A stretch of 64,000 bases of DNA from positions 318,001 through 382,000 of the forward strand of contig NZ_CP028918.1 of assembly GCF_003060865.1 (NCBI RefSeq), in the 5' to 3' direction. Shown here piece by piece: positions 52,952-60,991 of the stretch. The notes under the pieces were generated by a model. It saw only the letters and a program-made list of their open reading frames with translations, ran no database searches and was not told where the DNA came from. A program made the position numbers and the translations under genes. Source of the stretch: Gemmobacter aquarius. Lineage in GTDB: Bacteria > Pseudomonadota > Alphaproteobacteria > Rhodobacterales > Rhodobacteraceae. Each line of letters opens with the position of its first letter. Positions within the stretch are counted from its first letter, which is position 1.

Positions 52952-53868
52952 AAACGCAAACGGCAAAGGCCGAAACCTTGATCGATGGGCACCACGTGGT
53001 GCTGGTGACCGGGCCTTCGGGGGCCGGGCGCTCGACTGCTATCGATGCGCTCGAAGACCTCGGCTACGAGGTGATCGACAATTTGCCACTGTCGCTGATA
53101 CCGCGCCTGATCGACGGGCCGCCACTGGCCCGCCCCATCGCGCTGGGCATGGATGTCCGCAACCGCGATTTCAACGCGACCGCGCTGATCGAGACCATCG
53201 ACACGCTGACCCGCGATCCGCGCGTGTCGCTGGATGTTCTTTACCTCGATTGCGCTCCTTCGGAACTTATCCGGCGCTATGCCCAGACGCGGCGGCGCCA
53301 TCCGCTGGCCCCCGCCGAAACCCCGGTCGAAGGGGTGGGCCGCGAGATCGACCTGCTCGCACCGATCCGCGTGCGCGCCGACCACCTGATCGACACGACC
53401 GAAATGTCGCCGCATGACCTCAAGGCGGAACTCGCGCAATGGTTCGGGCGCGACACGTCGCATCGCTTGGCGGTTTCGGTGCAATCCTTCAGCTACAAGC
53501 GCGGGCTACCACGGGGCGTGGATATGGTGTTCGACTGCCGCTTCCTGCAAAACCCCTATTGGGCCCCCGATCTGCGCGATCTTGACGGGCGCGATGCGGC
53601 GGTGGCCGATTTCATCCGTACCGATGCCCGTTTCGTGCCGTTCTTCGAAAAATTGCGCGATCTGGTACTGCTTTTGTTGCCCGCGACCGTCGAAGAGGGC
53701 AAAGCGCATCTTTCGATAGGGTTCGGCTGCACCGGCGGGCAACATCGCAGCGTCGCAATCGCGGAAATGTTGGGCAATTCGCTTGCAGAGGCAGGCTGGC
53801 CGGTGTCAAAACGTCACCGGGAACTTGAACGCAGGTCAGCAGGTTTGCTGTCCTCGGCATCGGGGTGA
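52948..53868 (+). CDS. rapZ: RNase adapter protein RapZ (YvcJ family)
   Basis: A 306-residue nucleotide-binding protein that, in enterobacteria, hands GlmZ sRNA to RNase E. The Walker A segment reads GPSGAGRST (22-30), with Arg28 in place of the usual Lys, though I cannot tell whether this is normal for the clade. Family motifs [36 protein letters not shown] and [16 protein letters not shown] are intact, as is the C-terminal part. Start 52948 overlaps hprK by four bases (ATGA). In this group it is probably part of PTS signalling; its RNA target is not known. Confidence 0.92.
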   Translation: MKTQTAKAETLIDGHHVVLVTGPSGAGRSTAIDALEDLGYEVIDNLPLSLIPRLIDGPPLARPIALGMDVRNRDFNATALIETIDTLTRDPRVSLDVLYLDCAPSELIRRYAQTRRRHPLAPAETPVEGVGREIDLLAPIRVRADHLIDTTEMSPHDLKAELAQWFGRDTSHRLAVSVQSFSYKRGLPRGVDMVFDCRFLQNPYWAPDLRDLDGRDAAVADFIRTDARFVPFFEKLRDLVLLLLPATVEEGKAHLSIGFGCTGGQHRSVAIAEMLGNSLAEAGWPVSKRHRELERRSAGLLSSASG

Positions 53869-53875
53869 TGGGCGC

Positions 53876-54271
53876 GTGATCGGTATCGTGATCGTGGCGC
53901 ATGGCGGCCTTGCACGGGAATATCTCTCGGCGGTCGAACATGTCGTCGGTAAACAGGATGCGATGCGCGCCATCGCCATCGAGGACGAACATGATCGCAG
54001 CGCCAAACAGGCCGAGATCTGCGATGCGGCTGATTCTGTCGATCTGGGGCAAGGTGTGGTCGTTGTGACCGACATGTTCGGTGGCTCGCCGTCGAACCTG
54101 TCGCTGATGGCCTGTTGCGGGCGCGATCGCCGGATCGTCTATGGCGCGAATCTGCCGATGCTGATCAAGCTGGCCAAATCGCGCGACATGTCGGTGCCCG
54201 ATGCCGTGGCCGCCGCGCTTGACGCGGGGCGCAAGTATATCAACAGTCTGGACTTGGGCAGCGGTGCGTGA
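53876..54271 (+). CDS. PTS EIIA-mannose type protein (regulatory)
   Basis: A 131-residue single-domain EIIA of the mannose family. The phospho-acceptor is His9 in IVIVAHGGLA, and VVVTDMFGGSPSNLSLMACC is the family's second motif. It starts at GTG 53876. No membrane EIIC or EIID gene is nearby, so it most likely works as a signalling protein that receives phosphate from HPr rather than in sugar uptake. It is seven bases downstream of rapZ and 25 bases ahead of the HPr gene. Confidence 0.9.
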   Translation: MIGIVIVAHGGLAREYLSAVEHVVGKQDAMRAIAIEDEHDRSAKQAEICDAADSVDLGQGVVVVTDMFGGSPSNLSLMACCGRDRRIVYGANLPMLIKLAKSRDMSVPDAVAAALDAGRKYINSLDLGSGA

Positions 54272-54296
54272 CCCGCAGCGGATGGATGAGGCCAGA

Positions 54297-54566
54297 GTGA
54301 CGTCGAAAACCCTTCGGATCATCAATGAAAAGGGCCTGCATGCGCGGGCCTCGGCCAAATTCGTCGAAGTCGTCGAACAGCATGACGCGCAGGCGGCCGT
54401 GACCAAGGATGGAATGACGGTTTCGGGCGACTCGATCATGGGGCTTTTGATGCTTGCCGCATCGCGCGGAACCTCGATTGACGTCACGACAAGCGGCACT
54501 CAGGCCGAGATGCTGGCCGACGCGCTGGAGGCGCTGGTTGCAAACCGCTTCGGCGAAGACTACTGA
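54297..54566 (+). CDS. ptsH: HPr family phosphocarrier protein
   Basis: An 89-residue phosphocarrier. With GTG 54297 as start the active site is His15 in GLHARAS and the HprK site is Ser46 in GDSIMGLLML, exactly the canonical numbers; GAGG is five bases upstream, so I prefer this start over ATG 54282. It passes phosphate from EI (PtsP/PtsI, not in the window) to EIIA. Ser46 phosphorylation by the HprK encoded upstream provides regulation. It is the last gene of the chvI-to-HPr operon. Confidence 0.95.
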   Translation: MTSKTLRIINEKGLHARASAKFVEVVEQHDAQAAVTKDGMTVSGDSIMGLLMLAASRGTSIDVTTSGTQAEMLADALEALVANRFGEDY

Positions 54567-54599
54567 GACGCGTCGGGCGAAGGTAAAGGCGCATAACGG

Positions 54600-55487
54600 G
54601 TGATCGAGACGTCGCACAACAAAACGGAGCCTGTCGCAGTGCGACGGGATGACGGTGGCGGCAAGCCCTATGACATGCGCCGCCTCTCCTATGCGGGCAC
54701 GTTCAAGAACCCGTTCAAGGCCGCGACCATCCGCGCCATCGAATGGACCACTGCCAAGATCACGCTTCTGCGGCTGATCCGGCAGTTCGAACGGTCGGGC
54801 GCGCCTTTTGGTTCGCCCTTCTGGCCCAAGGCGATCCGCCAGATGGGAATCACCATCCAGACGCCGCCCGAAGAGATTGCGCTGATACCGCCCACCGGTC
54901 CGCTTGTCGTGGTGTCGAACCACCCGTCGGGGCTGGTCGACGGCATGGTGCTGGCAGAACTGGTCAACCGCGTTCGACCGGATTTCAAGATTTTGACGCG
55001 CAGCCTTTTGACGGGCATCCCCGAGGTTGCGGAATTCATGATCCCCGTGCCCTTCCCGCATGAAGACAACGCCCGCGAACTGGGCTTGCAGATGCGCGAC
55101 GAGACGATGAAGCATCTGCGGGCAGGCGGGGTCATCATCCTGTTTCCGGCGGGCAAGGTCGCGATGTCCGAAGGCTGGTGGGGTCCGGCAGTCGAAAGCG
55201 AATGGAACGTCTTTACCCACAAGATCGTCAAATCATCGGGTGCGACGATCCTGCCGGTTTATTTTCCGGGCCAGAATTCGCGCACATTCCTGATCGCCAA
55301 CAAGATCAGCGACACGATCCGGCAAGGATTATTGCTGTATGAGATCAAGCGCTGCCTGTTCAAGCCGACCCGCCCCGTCATCGGTGCGCCGATTCCGGCG
55401 GAAGAACTGAAGAAATGGGAGGGCAATCCGCGCGGTTTCCTCGCATGGTTGCGCGCGCACACGCTCGGGCTGAAGCACAGCGCCTGA
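54600..55487 (+). CDS. Lysophospholipid acyltransferase family protein
   Basis: A 295-residue PlsC-like acyltransferase with no signal peptide. The catalytic region is NHPSGLVDG, where His108 and Asp114 are spaced HX5D instead of the more common HX4D, and FPAGKVA is the second motif (usually F-P-E-G). IPEVAEFMIPVPFPHEDNARE follows. It probably acylates a lysophospholipid or related lipid at the inner membrane. GTG 54600 has AAAGG upstream. It lies 33 bases after the HPr gene, so it may be cotranscribed with the PTS operon. Its repeat-bearing downstream gap is at 55500-55585. Confidence 0.85.
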   Translation: MIETSHNKTEPVAVRRDDGGGKPYDMRRLSYAGTFKNPFKAATIRAIEWTTAKITLLRLIRQFERSGAPFGSPFWPKAIRQMGITIQTPPEEIALIPPTGPLVVVSNHPSGLVDGMVLAELVNRVRPDFKILTRSLLTGIPEVAEFMIPVPFPHEDNARELGLQMRDETMKHLRAGGVIILFPAGKVAMSEGWWGPAVESEWNVFTHKIVKSSGATILPVYFPGQNSRTFLIANKISDTIRQGLLLYEIKRCLFKPTRPVIGAPIPAEELKKWEGNPRGFLAWLRAHTLGLKHSA

Positions 55488-55499
55488 CAGCCGTCGGCC

Positions 55500-55585
55500 A
55501 CGATTTTTCTGCGAAAGATCGACGACACCGATGCTTCTGCGAAGGATCTTCGGAGCGCGTCTTCAAGTTTTCGCAGAAAAATCTT
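55500..55585. repeat. Three TGC/GCA-loop hairpins
   Basis: Hairpins 55502-55520 (GATTTTTC, loop TGC, one mismatch), 55530-55548 (GATGCTTC, loop TGC, one mismatch) and about 55563-55585 (centred on TTTTCGCAGAAAA, with a bulge, loop GCA) form an array between convergent genes. The spacer carries CGGAGCGCG, also found in the 12745-12815 spacer. Confidence 0.85.
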
Positions 55586-55599
55586 GGTCCGGTTCAAAC

Positions 55600-56334
55600 C
55601 TAGCTGAAGATCAGCGAGATTTCTTCTGTTCCCAACAACCGCCATTGCCCCGCAGCCAGCCCGTCGGGCAGGGTCAGCCCGCCCAGCCGTTCACGGTGCA
55701 GCGCCTCGACATGGTTGCCCACGGCCGCGAACATGCGGCGCACCTGATGATAGCGCCCCTCGGTCACGGTCAGCAGGGCTTCGGTCGGTGACATCACTTC
55801 CAATCCAGCCGGAACAAGGGGTTTTTCCTCACCCTCCAGCATCAAGCGGCCCGAAGCGAAGACCGCCGCCTCGTTGCCCGTCAGCGGGCGGGCCAGCCTT
55901 GCACGATAGGTCTTTTCGACATGCCGCTTGGGGCTGATGATGCGGTGCAAGAGCGCCCCGTCATCGGTCATGAGCAAAAGCCCCGAAGTCTGCTTGTCGA
56001 GCCGCCCGATGGTCGAGATCGCCGGATCGCGCCCGCGCCAGCGTTTGGGCAGAAGATCATAGACGATGGGCCCGTCTTCCTTGTGCGAACAGGTCATCCC
56101 CAAAGGCTTGTGAAGCAGGATCACCATACCTTGCAGCGGGTCGAGCGGTTCGCCGTCGATTTGCATCCGCTTGGGCAGGTCGGGCGTCACGGCGATGCGC
56201 GCGCTGGCATCGGCCAGTTCCACGCCGTCAAGCACGATCCCCCCCGCCTTGGCCAGCCGCGCCATCTCGCTGCGCGAACCGTAGGCCATCGAGGACAGCA
56301 GTTTGTCCACGCGAGAGGTTGGCGCTTTTGTCAT
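55600..56334 (-). CDS. rsuA: 16S rRNA pseudouridine synthase (RsuA family)
   Basis: A 244-residue pseudouridine synthase. The N-terminal S4 RNA-binding domain (about 7-50, RVDKLLSSMAYGSRSEMARL) is followed by the catalytic domain with Asp113 in STIGRLDKQTSGLLLMTDDG. LHKPLGMTCSHKE and GRYHQVRRMFAAVGNHVEALHR are other RsuA marks. The exact target uridine is presumed to be U516 of 16S rRNA. ATG 56334 is used; a TTG at 56343 would add three residues. hbd ends six bases before it. Confidence 0.9.
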   Translation of the reverse strand: MTKAPTSRVDKLLSSMAYGSRSEMARLAKAGGIVLDGVELADASARIAVTPDLPKRMQIDGEPLDPLQGMVILLHKPLGMTCSHKEDGPIVYDLLPKRWRGRDPAISTIGRLDKQTSGLLLMTDDGALLHRIISPKRHVEKTYRARLARPLTGNEAAVFASGRLMLEGEEKPLVPAGLEVMSPTEALLTVTEGRYHQVRRMFAAVGNHVEALHRERLGGLTLPDGLAAGQWRLLGTEEISLIFS

Positions 56335-56339
56335 GGCCG

Positions 56340-57218
56340 TCAACGCGTCGGAACCGGCACCTCGCCGCGATAGTCGTAAAAGCCGCGCTGCGTCTTGCGG
56401 CCCAGCCAGCCTGCTTCGACATATTTGGTCAGCAGCGGGCAGGGGCGGTATTTGGTGTCGGCCAGCCCGTCATGCAGCACGTTCATGATGGCAAGGCAGG
56501 TGTCCAGCCCGATGAAATCGGCCAGTTCAAGCGGCCCCATCGGATGGTTCGCGCCGAGTTTCAGCGATTCGTCGATGGATTTGACGTTCCCGACGCCTTC
56601 ATACAGCGTGTAGACCGCCTCGTTTATCATCGGCATCAGGATGCGGTTGACGATAAAGGCGGGGAAATCCTCGGCACTCGCCGCCGTCTTGCCGAGCTTT
56701 CGCACCACCCCGTGCAGCGTGTCCCATGTCTCGGCATCGGTGGCGATGCCGCGGATCAGTTCGACCAGCTGCATCACCGGCACGGGGTTCATGAAGTGGA
56801 ACCCCATGAACTTTTCGGGCCGGTCGGTCCGGCTGGCAAGCCGCGTGATCGAGATCGACGAGGTGTTCGATGTCAGGATCGTCGACGGTTTCAGATGCGG
56901 CAGAAGGTCTTCAAAGATCGCCTGTTTCACCGTCTCGCGTTCGGTCGCGGCTTCGATGATCAGGTCGGTCGGGCCGACATCGGCTAGCGTGAGCGTCGTC
57001 TTGATCCGGCCCATTGCGGCGGCTTTGTCGTCAGCCGTCACCTTGCCGCGCGTGACCTGCCGTTCGATGTTCCGGTCGATTGTGGCGATGGCCTTGTCAA
57101 GGCTGGTCTGGCTGATGTCGGTCAGCAGTACGTCATAGCCTGCAAGCGCGAAGACATGGGCGATGCCGTTGCCCATCTGGCCTGCGCCGACGATCCCGAC
57201 CGTGCGGATCTCTGCCAT
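56340..57218 (-). CDS. hbdA: 3-hydroxybutyryl-CoA dehydrogenase
   Basis: A 292-residue NAD(P)-dependent dehydrogenase that interconverts 3-hydroxybutyryl-CoA and acetoacetyl-CoA. The dinucleotide motif is GAGQMG (11-16), the catalytic His141 is in GFHFMNPVPVMQLVE, and SNTSSISITRLA supplies the substrate serines. The C-terminal LGANHPMGPLELADFIGLD completes the fold. AAGGAAGGT precedes ATG 57218. It ends six bases before the rsuA start. It may work in PHB or butyrate metabolism with the etfBA nearby. Confidence 0.93.
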   Translation of the reverse strand: MAEIRTVGIVGAGQMGNGIAHVFALAGYDVLLTDISQTSLDKAIATIDRNIERQVTRGKVTADDKAAAMGRIKTTLTLADVGPTDLIIEAATERETVKQAIFEDLLPHLKPSTILTSNTSSISITRLASRTDRPEKFMGFHFMNPVPVMQLVELIRGIATDAETWDTLHGVVRKLGKTAASAEDFPAFIVNRILMPMINEAVYTLYEGVGNVKSIDESLKLGANHPMGPLELADFIGLDTCLAIMNVLHDGLADTKYRPCPLLTKYVEAGWLGRKTQRGFYDYRGEVPVPTR

Positions 57219-57362
57219 AACGTCACCTTCCTTCACGAATTTCGTGAAAACCTTATGCATCCCAAGCCCTTCGGCGCAAGGCCACGGCGGTGCGGCTTTA
57301 CGCTTTCTTGACGGATCGGCGCCAAAGCTGGGCGCGGGTGTGTTGCAATGCAGGTGTGCGGG

Positions 57363-58196
57363 ATGAGCTTTGCTTTTCCGGGCGAGATGTCGCTCGACTA
57401 TTTTCCATGCCGTTACGGGCGTTCGAAACTGCTGTTCCGGGGACCAAGGCGCGATCTTGCCGCGCCCTATGTCGCTGTGCTGGGCGGGGGTGAAACCTAT
57501 GGCAAGTTCGTGGCCGAGCCTTGGCCCGCGCTTTTGCAACAGGCGTTGGGGGTGCCGGTCGTCAACCTTGGCGCGGTGAACGCGGGGCCGGATGCATGGG
57601 CGGGGGATGGGGCTATCCCTGAAATCGCCGCGCAGGCGCGGGTGACGCTGGTGCAGGTGACAGGCGCCCAGAACCTGACCAACCGCTTCTATTCGGTGCA
57701 TCCGCGCCGGAATGACCGGTTCCTGCGTGCCTCGCCGCTGCTGGCCTCGATCTACCGTGAGATCGATTTCACCGAGTTCACCTTTACCCGCCACATGATG
57801 CAATCGCTTTACCGCGCCTCGCCGGAAAAGTTTGCCATCGTGGCCGAGGAGTTGCGGGCGGCATGGCTGGCGCGGATGATCGCGCTGTTGCCGCGTCTGG
57901 GGGCACGCGTGGTACTGGTCTGGATGGCGGGGCAGGGGCCAGACGCGGCGCGGCCCGTGCCCGAGGATGAGCCGATGCTGGTGACGCGGGCGATGCTTGA
58001 TGCGCTGGTGCAGCGCGGGGCGGGGCTGGTCCAGGTGGTCTATAGCGACAGGGCGCAGACGCAGGGGGTGGCGGGCATGGTCTATCCGGCGATGGCGGAA
58101 GCGGCGGCGCGGGCAATGCCGGGGCCGATGCAACATGCCGAGGTTGCGGCGGCTGTCGAGCCGGTTCTTGCGGGGTTGCTCGGGCTGGGTGGGTGA
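57363..58196 (+). CDS. DUF6473-like family protein
   Basis: A 277-residue protein that I recognise only as a Rhodobacteraceae family (DUF6473, recalled from memory). It starts MSFAFPGEMSLDYFPCRYG, a conserved opening, then SKLLFRGPRRDL, and contains VAVLGGGETYGKFVAEPWP and VNLGAVNAGPDAW, which resemble an SGNH-hydrolase-like Rossmann fold. The catalytic residues are not certain. ATG 57363 is preferred, since ATG 57348 would add MQVCG. The last residues Leu-Gly-Gly and the stop lie inside a GGGTGGGTG repeat. Confidence 0.72.
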   Translation: MSFAFPGEMSLDYFPCRYGRSKLLFRGPRRDLAAPYVAVLGGGETYGKFVAEPWPALLQQALGVPVVNLGAVNAGPDAWAGDGAIPEIAAQARVTLVQVTGAQNLTNRFYSVHPRRNDRFLRASPLLASIYREIDFTEFTFTRHMMQSLYRASPEKFAIVAEELRAAWLARMIALLPRLGARVVLVWMAGQGPDAARPVPEDEPMLVTRAMLDALVQRGAGLVQVVYSDRAQTQGVAGMVYPAMAEAAARAMPGPMQHAEVAAAVEPVLAGLLGLGG

Positions 58197-58247
58197 ATCA
58201 CCCACCCTACGGGGCGCTGTTGTAGGGTGGGTGATTCACCCACCCAG
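58185..58247. repeat. Inverted pair of GGGTGGGTG hairpins overlapping a stop codon
   Basis: Hairpin 58187-58207 has arm GGGTGGGTG and loop AAT; hairpin 58225-58245 has the same arm and loop ATT. The spacer begins TAC and ends GTA, so the whole unit is symmetric. The first arm supplies the last codons and the TGA (58194-58196) of the DUF6473-like gene. The same type occurs at 4464-4530. Confidence 0.9.
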
Positions 58248-58259
58248 CCAACGCAAGCA

Positions 58260-58289
58260 AAAGGCGCGGCGGTTTCCCGTCGCGCCTTT
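58260..58289. terminator. Terminator downstream of etfA
   Basis: AAAGGCGCGGCGG and CCCGTCGCGCCTTT form a 13-base-pair stem with a TTTC loop and one wobble. On the minus strand it ends CGCCTTTTGCTT, giving a short T-tract after etfA (end 58308). It may also serve the plus-strand DUF6473-like gene. Confidence 0.75.
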
Positions 58290-58307
58290 CGGTAGGTTTC
58301 CGAAAGC

Positions 58308-59231
58308 TCAGAGCTTTTCGATCATCTCGGGGACGAGCGTGAACAGATCGCCCACCAACCCGTAATCGGCGACCTGAAAGATCGGCGCTTCCTCGTCCTT
58401 GTTGATGGCGACGATGACTTTCGAATCCTTCATCCCCGCAAGGTGCTGGATCGCGCCGGAAATCCCCAAGGCGATGTAGAGCGTGGGTGCCACCACCTTG
58501 CCGGTCTGACCGACCTGCCAGTCGTTCGGGGCATAGCCGCTGTCCACCGCCGCACGGCTGGCACCGACGGCTGCTCCCAGCTTGTCGGCCAGTTTTTCGA
58601 CCAGCGCGAAGTTTTCCTGCGACCCCAGACCGCGCCCGCCCGAAACGACGATGCCCGCCGAGGTGAGTTCGGGGCGATCCGACGTCGCCACCTTGTCCTC
58701 GACCCACGAAGACAGCGACCCGTCAGCGGCAATGGCGATTTTCTCGACCGCAGCCGAGCCGTCCGCAGCAACAGCGGTGAAGCCTGCGGTCCGCACGGTC
58801 ATCACCTTTTTGGCGTCCGACGATTTCACCGTCTGCACGGCATTGCCGGCATAGATCGGGCGCTCGAAGGTGTCGGCGTCGATCACGGCGGTCACGTCCG
58901 AGATCACCATCACGTCGAGCAAGGCCGCCACGCGCGGCATGACGTTCTTGCAGAACGCGGTCGCAGCACCGGCGATGTGGCTGTAGTTGCCCGCCAAAGC
59001 CACGATCAACCCGGCGGTCGACTCGGCCATGCCATGGTCAAAAGCTGCGTCGTCGGCATGCAGCACCTTGGCCACGCCCGCGAGCTTGGCCGCTTCGGCA
59101 GCGGCAGCGCCGCCCGTGCCTGCGACTAGAACGTGGACTTCGCCAAGCGAAGCCACGGCGTCCAGTGTCTTGGCCACGGCATCGGTTGCCAACTGGCCGT
59201 CATTCACATCGGCAAGAAGAAGAACGGCCAT
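58308..59231 (-). CDS. etfA: Electron transfer flavoprotein subunit alpha
   Basis: A 307-residue FAD-binding subunit of ETF, the electron acceptor for acyl-CoA dehydrogenases including the Mcd at 24.6 kb. The C-terminal FAD domain has [44 protein letters not shown] and [23 protein letters not shown]. The start overlaps the etfB stop (TGATG). A terminator follows its stop codon. ETF passes electrons to ETF-quinone oxidoreductase, which is not in the window. Confidence 0.96.
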   Translation of the reverse strand: MAVLLLADVNDGQLATDAVAKTLDAVASLGEVHVLVAGTGGAAAAEAAKLAGVAKVLHADDAAFDHGMAESTAGLIVALAGNYSHIAGAATAFCKNVMPRVAALLDVMVISDVTAVIDADTFERPIYAGNAVQTVKSSDAKKVMTVRTAGFTAVAADGSAAVEKIAIAADGSLSSWVEDKVATSDRPELTSAGIVVSGGRGLGSQENFALVEKLADKLGAAVGASRAAVDSGYAPNDWQVGQTGKVVAPTLYIALGISGAIQHLAGMKDSKVIVAINKDEEAPIFQVADYGLVGDLFTLVPEMIEKL

Positions 59232-59992
59232 CAGATCACCCCTGCTTCGTCTTTGAGTTTCGCGATCAGCTCGGCCACCGAGCCGACCTTGACGCCCGCC
59301 TTGCGGCCCGCCGGTTCGACCGTCTTCAGCACGGTCAGGCGCGGGGCCACGTCCACGCCGTAATCGGCGGGGGTCTTCACCGCCAGCGGCTTGGCCTTGG
59401 CCTTCATGATGTTGGGCAAGCTGGCATAGCGCGGCTCGTTCAGGCGCAGGTCGACCGTGACGATGGTCGGCATCTTGACCTTGATGGTCTGCAAACCGCC
59501 GTCGACTTCGCGCGTGATCACGGCGTGATCGCCCTCGACCGCCAATTCGCTTGCAAAGGTCGCCTGCGACCAGCCGAGCAGCGCCGAAAGCATCTGCCCC
59601 GTTGCGTTCATGTCATTGTCGATGGCCTGCTTGCCACAAAGGACCAGACCCGGACCTTCTTCCTTGACCACGGCTGCGAGCAGCTTGGCCACCGAAAGCG
59701 GTTCGATGTCGGTATGCACGTTATCGGTCGCCTCGATCAGGATCGCGCGGTCGGCACCCATGGCCAGCGCGGTCCGCAGGGTTTCCTGGCTTTGCTTCAC
59801 GCCGATGGACACGACGACGACCTCGGTCGCGATGCCCTTTTCGCGCAAGCGAATAGCCTCTTCCACCGCGATCTCGTCAAAGGGGTTCATCGACATCTTG
59901 ACGTTGGCGAGATCGACGCCCGATCCGTCCGCTTTCACACGGACCTTCACGTTATAGTCGATCACCCGTTTGACAGGCACCAGGACCTTCAT
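59231..59992 (-). CDS. etfB: Electron transfer flavoprotein subunit beta
   Basis: A 253-residue AMP-binding subunit of ETF. It opens [19 protein letters not shown] and has [16 protein letters not shown], then [22 protein letters not shown], the standard nucleotide-binding segment, and [20 protein letters not shown]. The length is one residue above the usual 252. ATG 59992 is chosen over the longer frame. It is followed directly by etfA. The adenosyltransferase gene lies 134 bases upstream in the same direction. Confidence 0.96.
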   Translation of the reverse strand: MKVLVPVKRVIDYNVKVRVKADGSGVDLANVKMSMNPFDEIAVEEAIRLREKGIATEVVVVSIGVKQSQETLRTALAMGADRAILIEATDNVHTDIEPLSVAKLLAAVVKEEGPGLVLCGKQAIDNDMNATGQMLSALLGWSQATFASELAVEGDHAVITREVDGGLQTIKVKMPTIVTVDLRLNEPRYASLPNIMKAKAKPLAVKTPADYGVDVAPRLTVLKTVEPAGRKAGVKVGSVAELIAKLKDEAGVI

Positions 59993-60126
59993 CGGCGCAA
60001 TCTCCATGTTCCGGCCCCATGGGGCCCAATCCAAGCTCTCGACAGCCTAAGTAATCGCTTGCGCTGCGCTGCGACAGACCAAATGCGACAGCAAACCGCG
60101 TCCCTACGTCGCGTTATGCTTGCCGG

Positions 60127-60705
60127 TCAGCCCTCGCGGGTCAGTCCGGGCACCCAGAGGACATCATCTTTGCCGTCGTTGTTGGCGATACGCCCCGCGA
60201 CGAAGAACCAGTCGGACAAGCGGTTGAGGTATTTGACCGCTTCGGTATTGACCGATTCCATCGTGGCGGTTTCGACCACCAGACGCTCGGCGCGGCGGCA
60301 TACGGTGCGGCACAGGTGCAGTTGCGCGGCGAGGGGTGACCCGCCGGGCAGGATAAAGGACCGCAGGGGCGTAAGTTTGGTGTTCATCGCGTCGATCTCG
60401 CGTTCCAGCCGCAGCACCTGTGCCTCTTGTATCCGCAAAGGGGTGTAGGGCAGGGCGGAATCGAGGTGCATGTCGGGCGTGCAGAGGTCGGCGCCAAGGT
60501 CGAACAGGTCGTTCGAGATGCGGGCCAGTGCCAGTTCGATCTCGCCCTCCGCGTGCTGGCGGGCAAGACCCACGGTCGCGTTCGTCTCGTCCACCGTGCC
60601 ATAGGCCGACACGCGCAGCGAATGTTTCGCCACCCGCGCCCCGTTGCCCAGCGCGGTTTCGCCCGCATCGCCAGTTTTCGTGTAAATCTTGGACAGAACG
60701 ACCAT
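60127..60705 (-). CDS. Cob(I)yrinic acid a,c-diamide / cobalamin adenosyltransferase (PduO type)
   Basis: A 192-residue PduO/MMAB-type adenosyltransferase that turns cob(I)alamin and ATP into coenzyme B12. It has the N-terminal KIYTKTGDAGETALGNG and the DETNATVGLARQHAEG segment, and the C-terminal signature HLCRTVCRRAERLVV followed by KYLNRLSDWFFVAGR. It is often labelled cobO, but the fold is PduO rather than CobA. AdoB12 serves the mutases of the ethylmalonyl-CoA route. Its start shares one base with the stop of the upstream 67-residue gene. Confidence 0.92.
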   Translation of the reverse strand: MVVLSKIYTKTGDAGETALGNGARVAKHSLRVSAYGTVDETNATVGLARQHAEGEIELALARISNDLFDLGADLCTPDMHLDSALPYTPLRIQEAQVLRLEREIDAMNTKLTPLRSFILPGGSPLAAQLHLCRTVCRRAERLVVETATMESVNTEAVKYLNRLSDWFFVAGRIANNDGKDDVLWVPGLTREG

Positions 60706-60908
60706 CAGCGGCCCCCATGGAAATAGGCGAAGGTCACAATCAGCACCACGGCCACGGCTTGCGCCGCGATGCGGTAGCGCATGATGCGGTTCGCGTGTCT
60801 GCGGTTGAATTCCCCGCCTTTGCCGAAGCTGCCGATCCCGAGCATCAGGATGGCGAGCACGACAAGCGCCGATAGCGAGGCGAGGATGAAAAGCGGATCG
60901 TTCAGCAT
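60705..60908 (-). CDS. Twin-transmembrane-helix small protein (HIG1-domain like)
   Basis: A 67-residue membrane protein with two helices, about 6-28 and 47-62, separated by GSFGKGGEFNRRHANRIMRYRIAAQ. The NRIMRYRIAAQ stretch is like the core of HIG1/YeaQ-neighbour small proteins seen next to this adenosyltransferase in Rhodobacteraceae. ATG 60908 is the natural start, and the upstream frame is shadow of an SDR. It overlaps the adenosyltransferase start by one base, so they are cotranscribed. The function is unknown; a respiratory-complex role, as for HIG1 proteins, is only a suggestion. Confidence 0.75.
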   Translation of the reverse strand: MLNDPLFILASLSALVVLAILMLGIGSFGKGGEFNRRHANRIMRYRIAAQAVAVVLIVTFAYFHGGR

Positions 60909-60991
60909 GGTGGTCCCTCCGTTCGGCGGTGATCTAGGGGTTGTCGGGCAAAAAGCGAAAGGGAAAACGATTATTCTGCGCCCGAGTGGCA

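Noticed and set aside
12745..55585. CRISPR-like repeats
   Set aside because: The repeated units are single palindromes or pairs at separate loci, without regular spacers or cas genes.
56340..58205. hbdA frame extended to 621 residues
   Set aside because: The upstream part is antisense to the DUF6473-like gene and Arg/His-rich. Start 57218 has a strong ribosome-binding site.
60127..60908. Possible B12 riboswitch ahead of the adenosyltransferase
   Set aside because: The gene is coupled to the 67-residue gene upstream, and I see no B12-box-like sequence in the 83-base gap before it.
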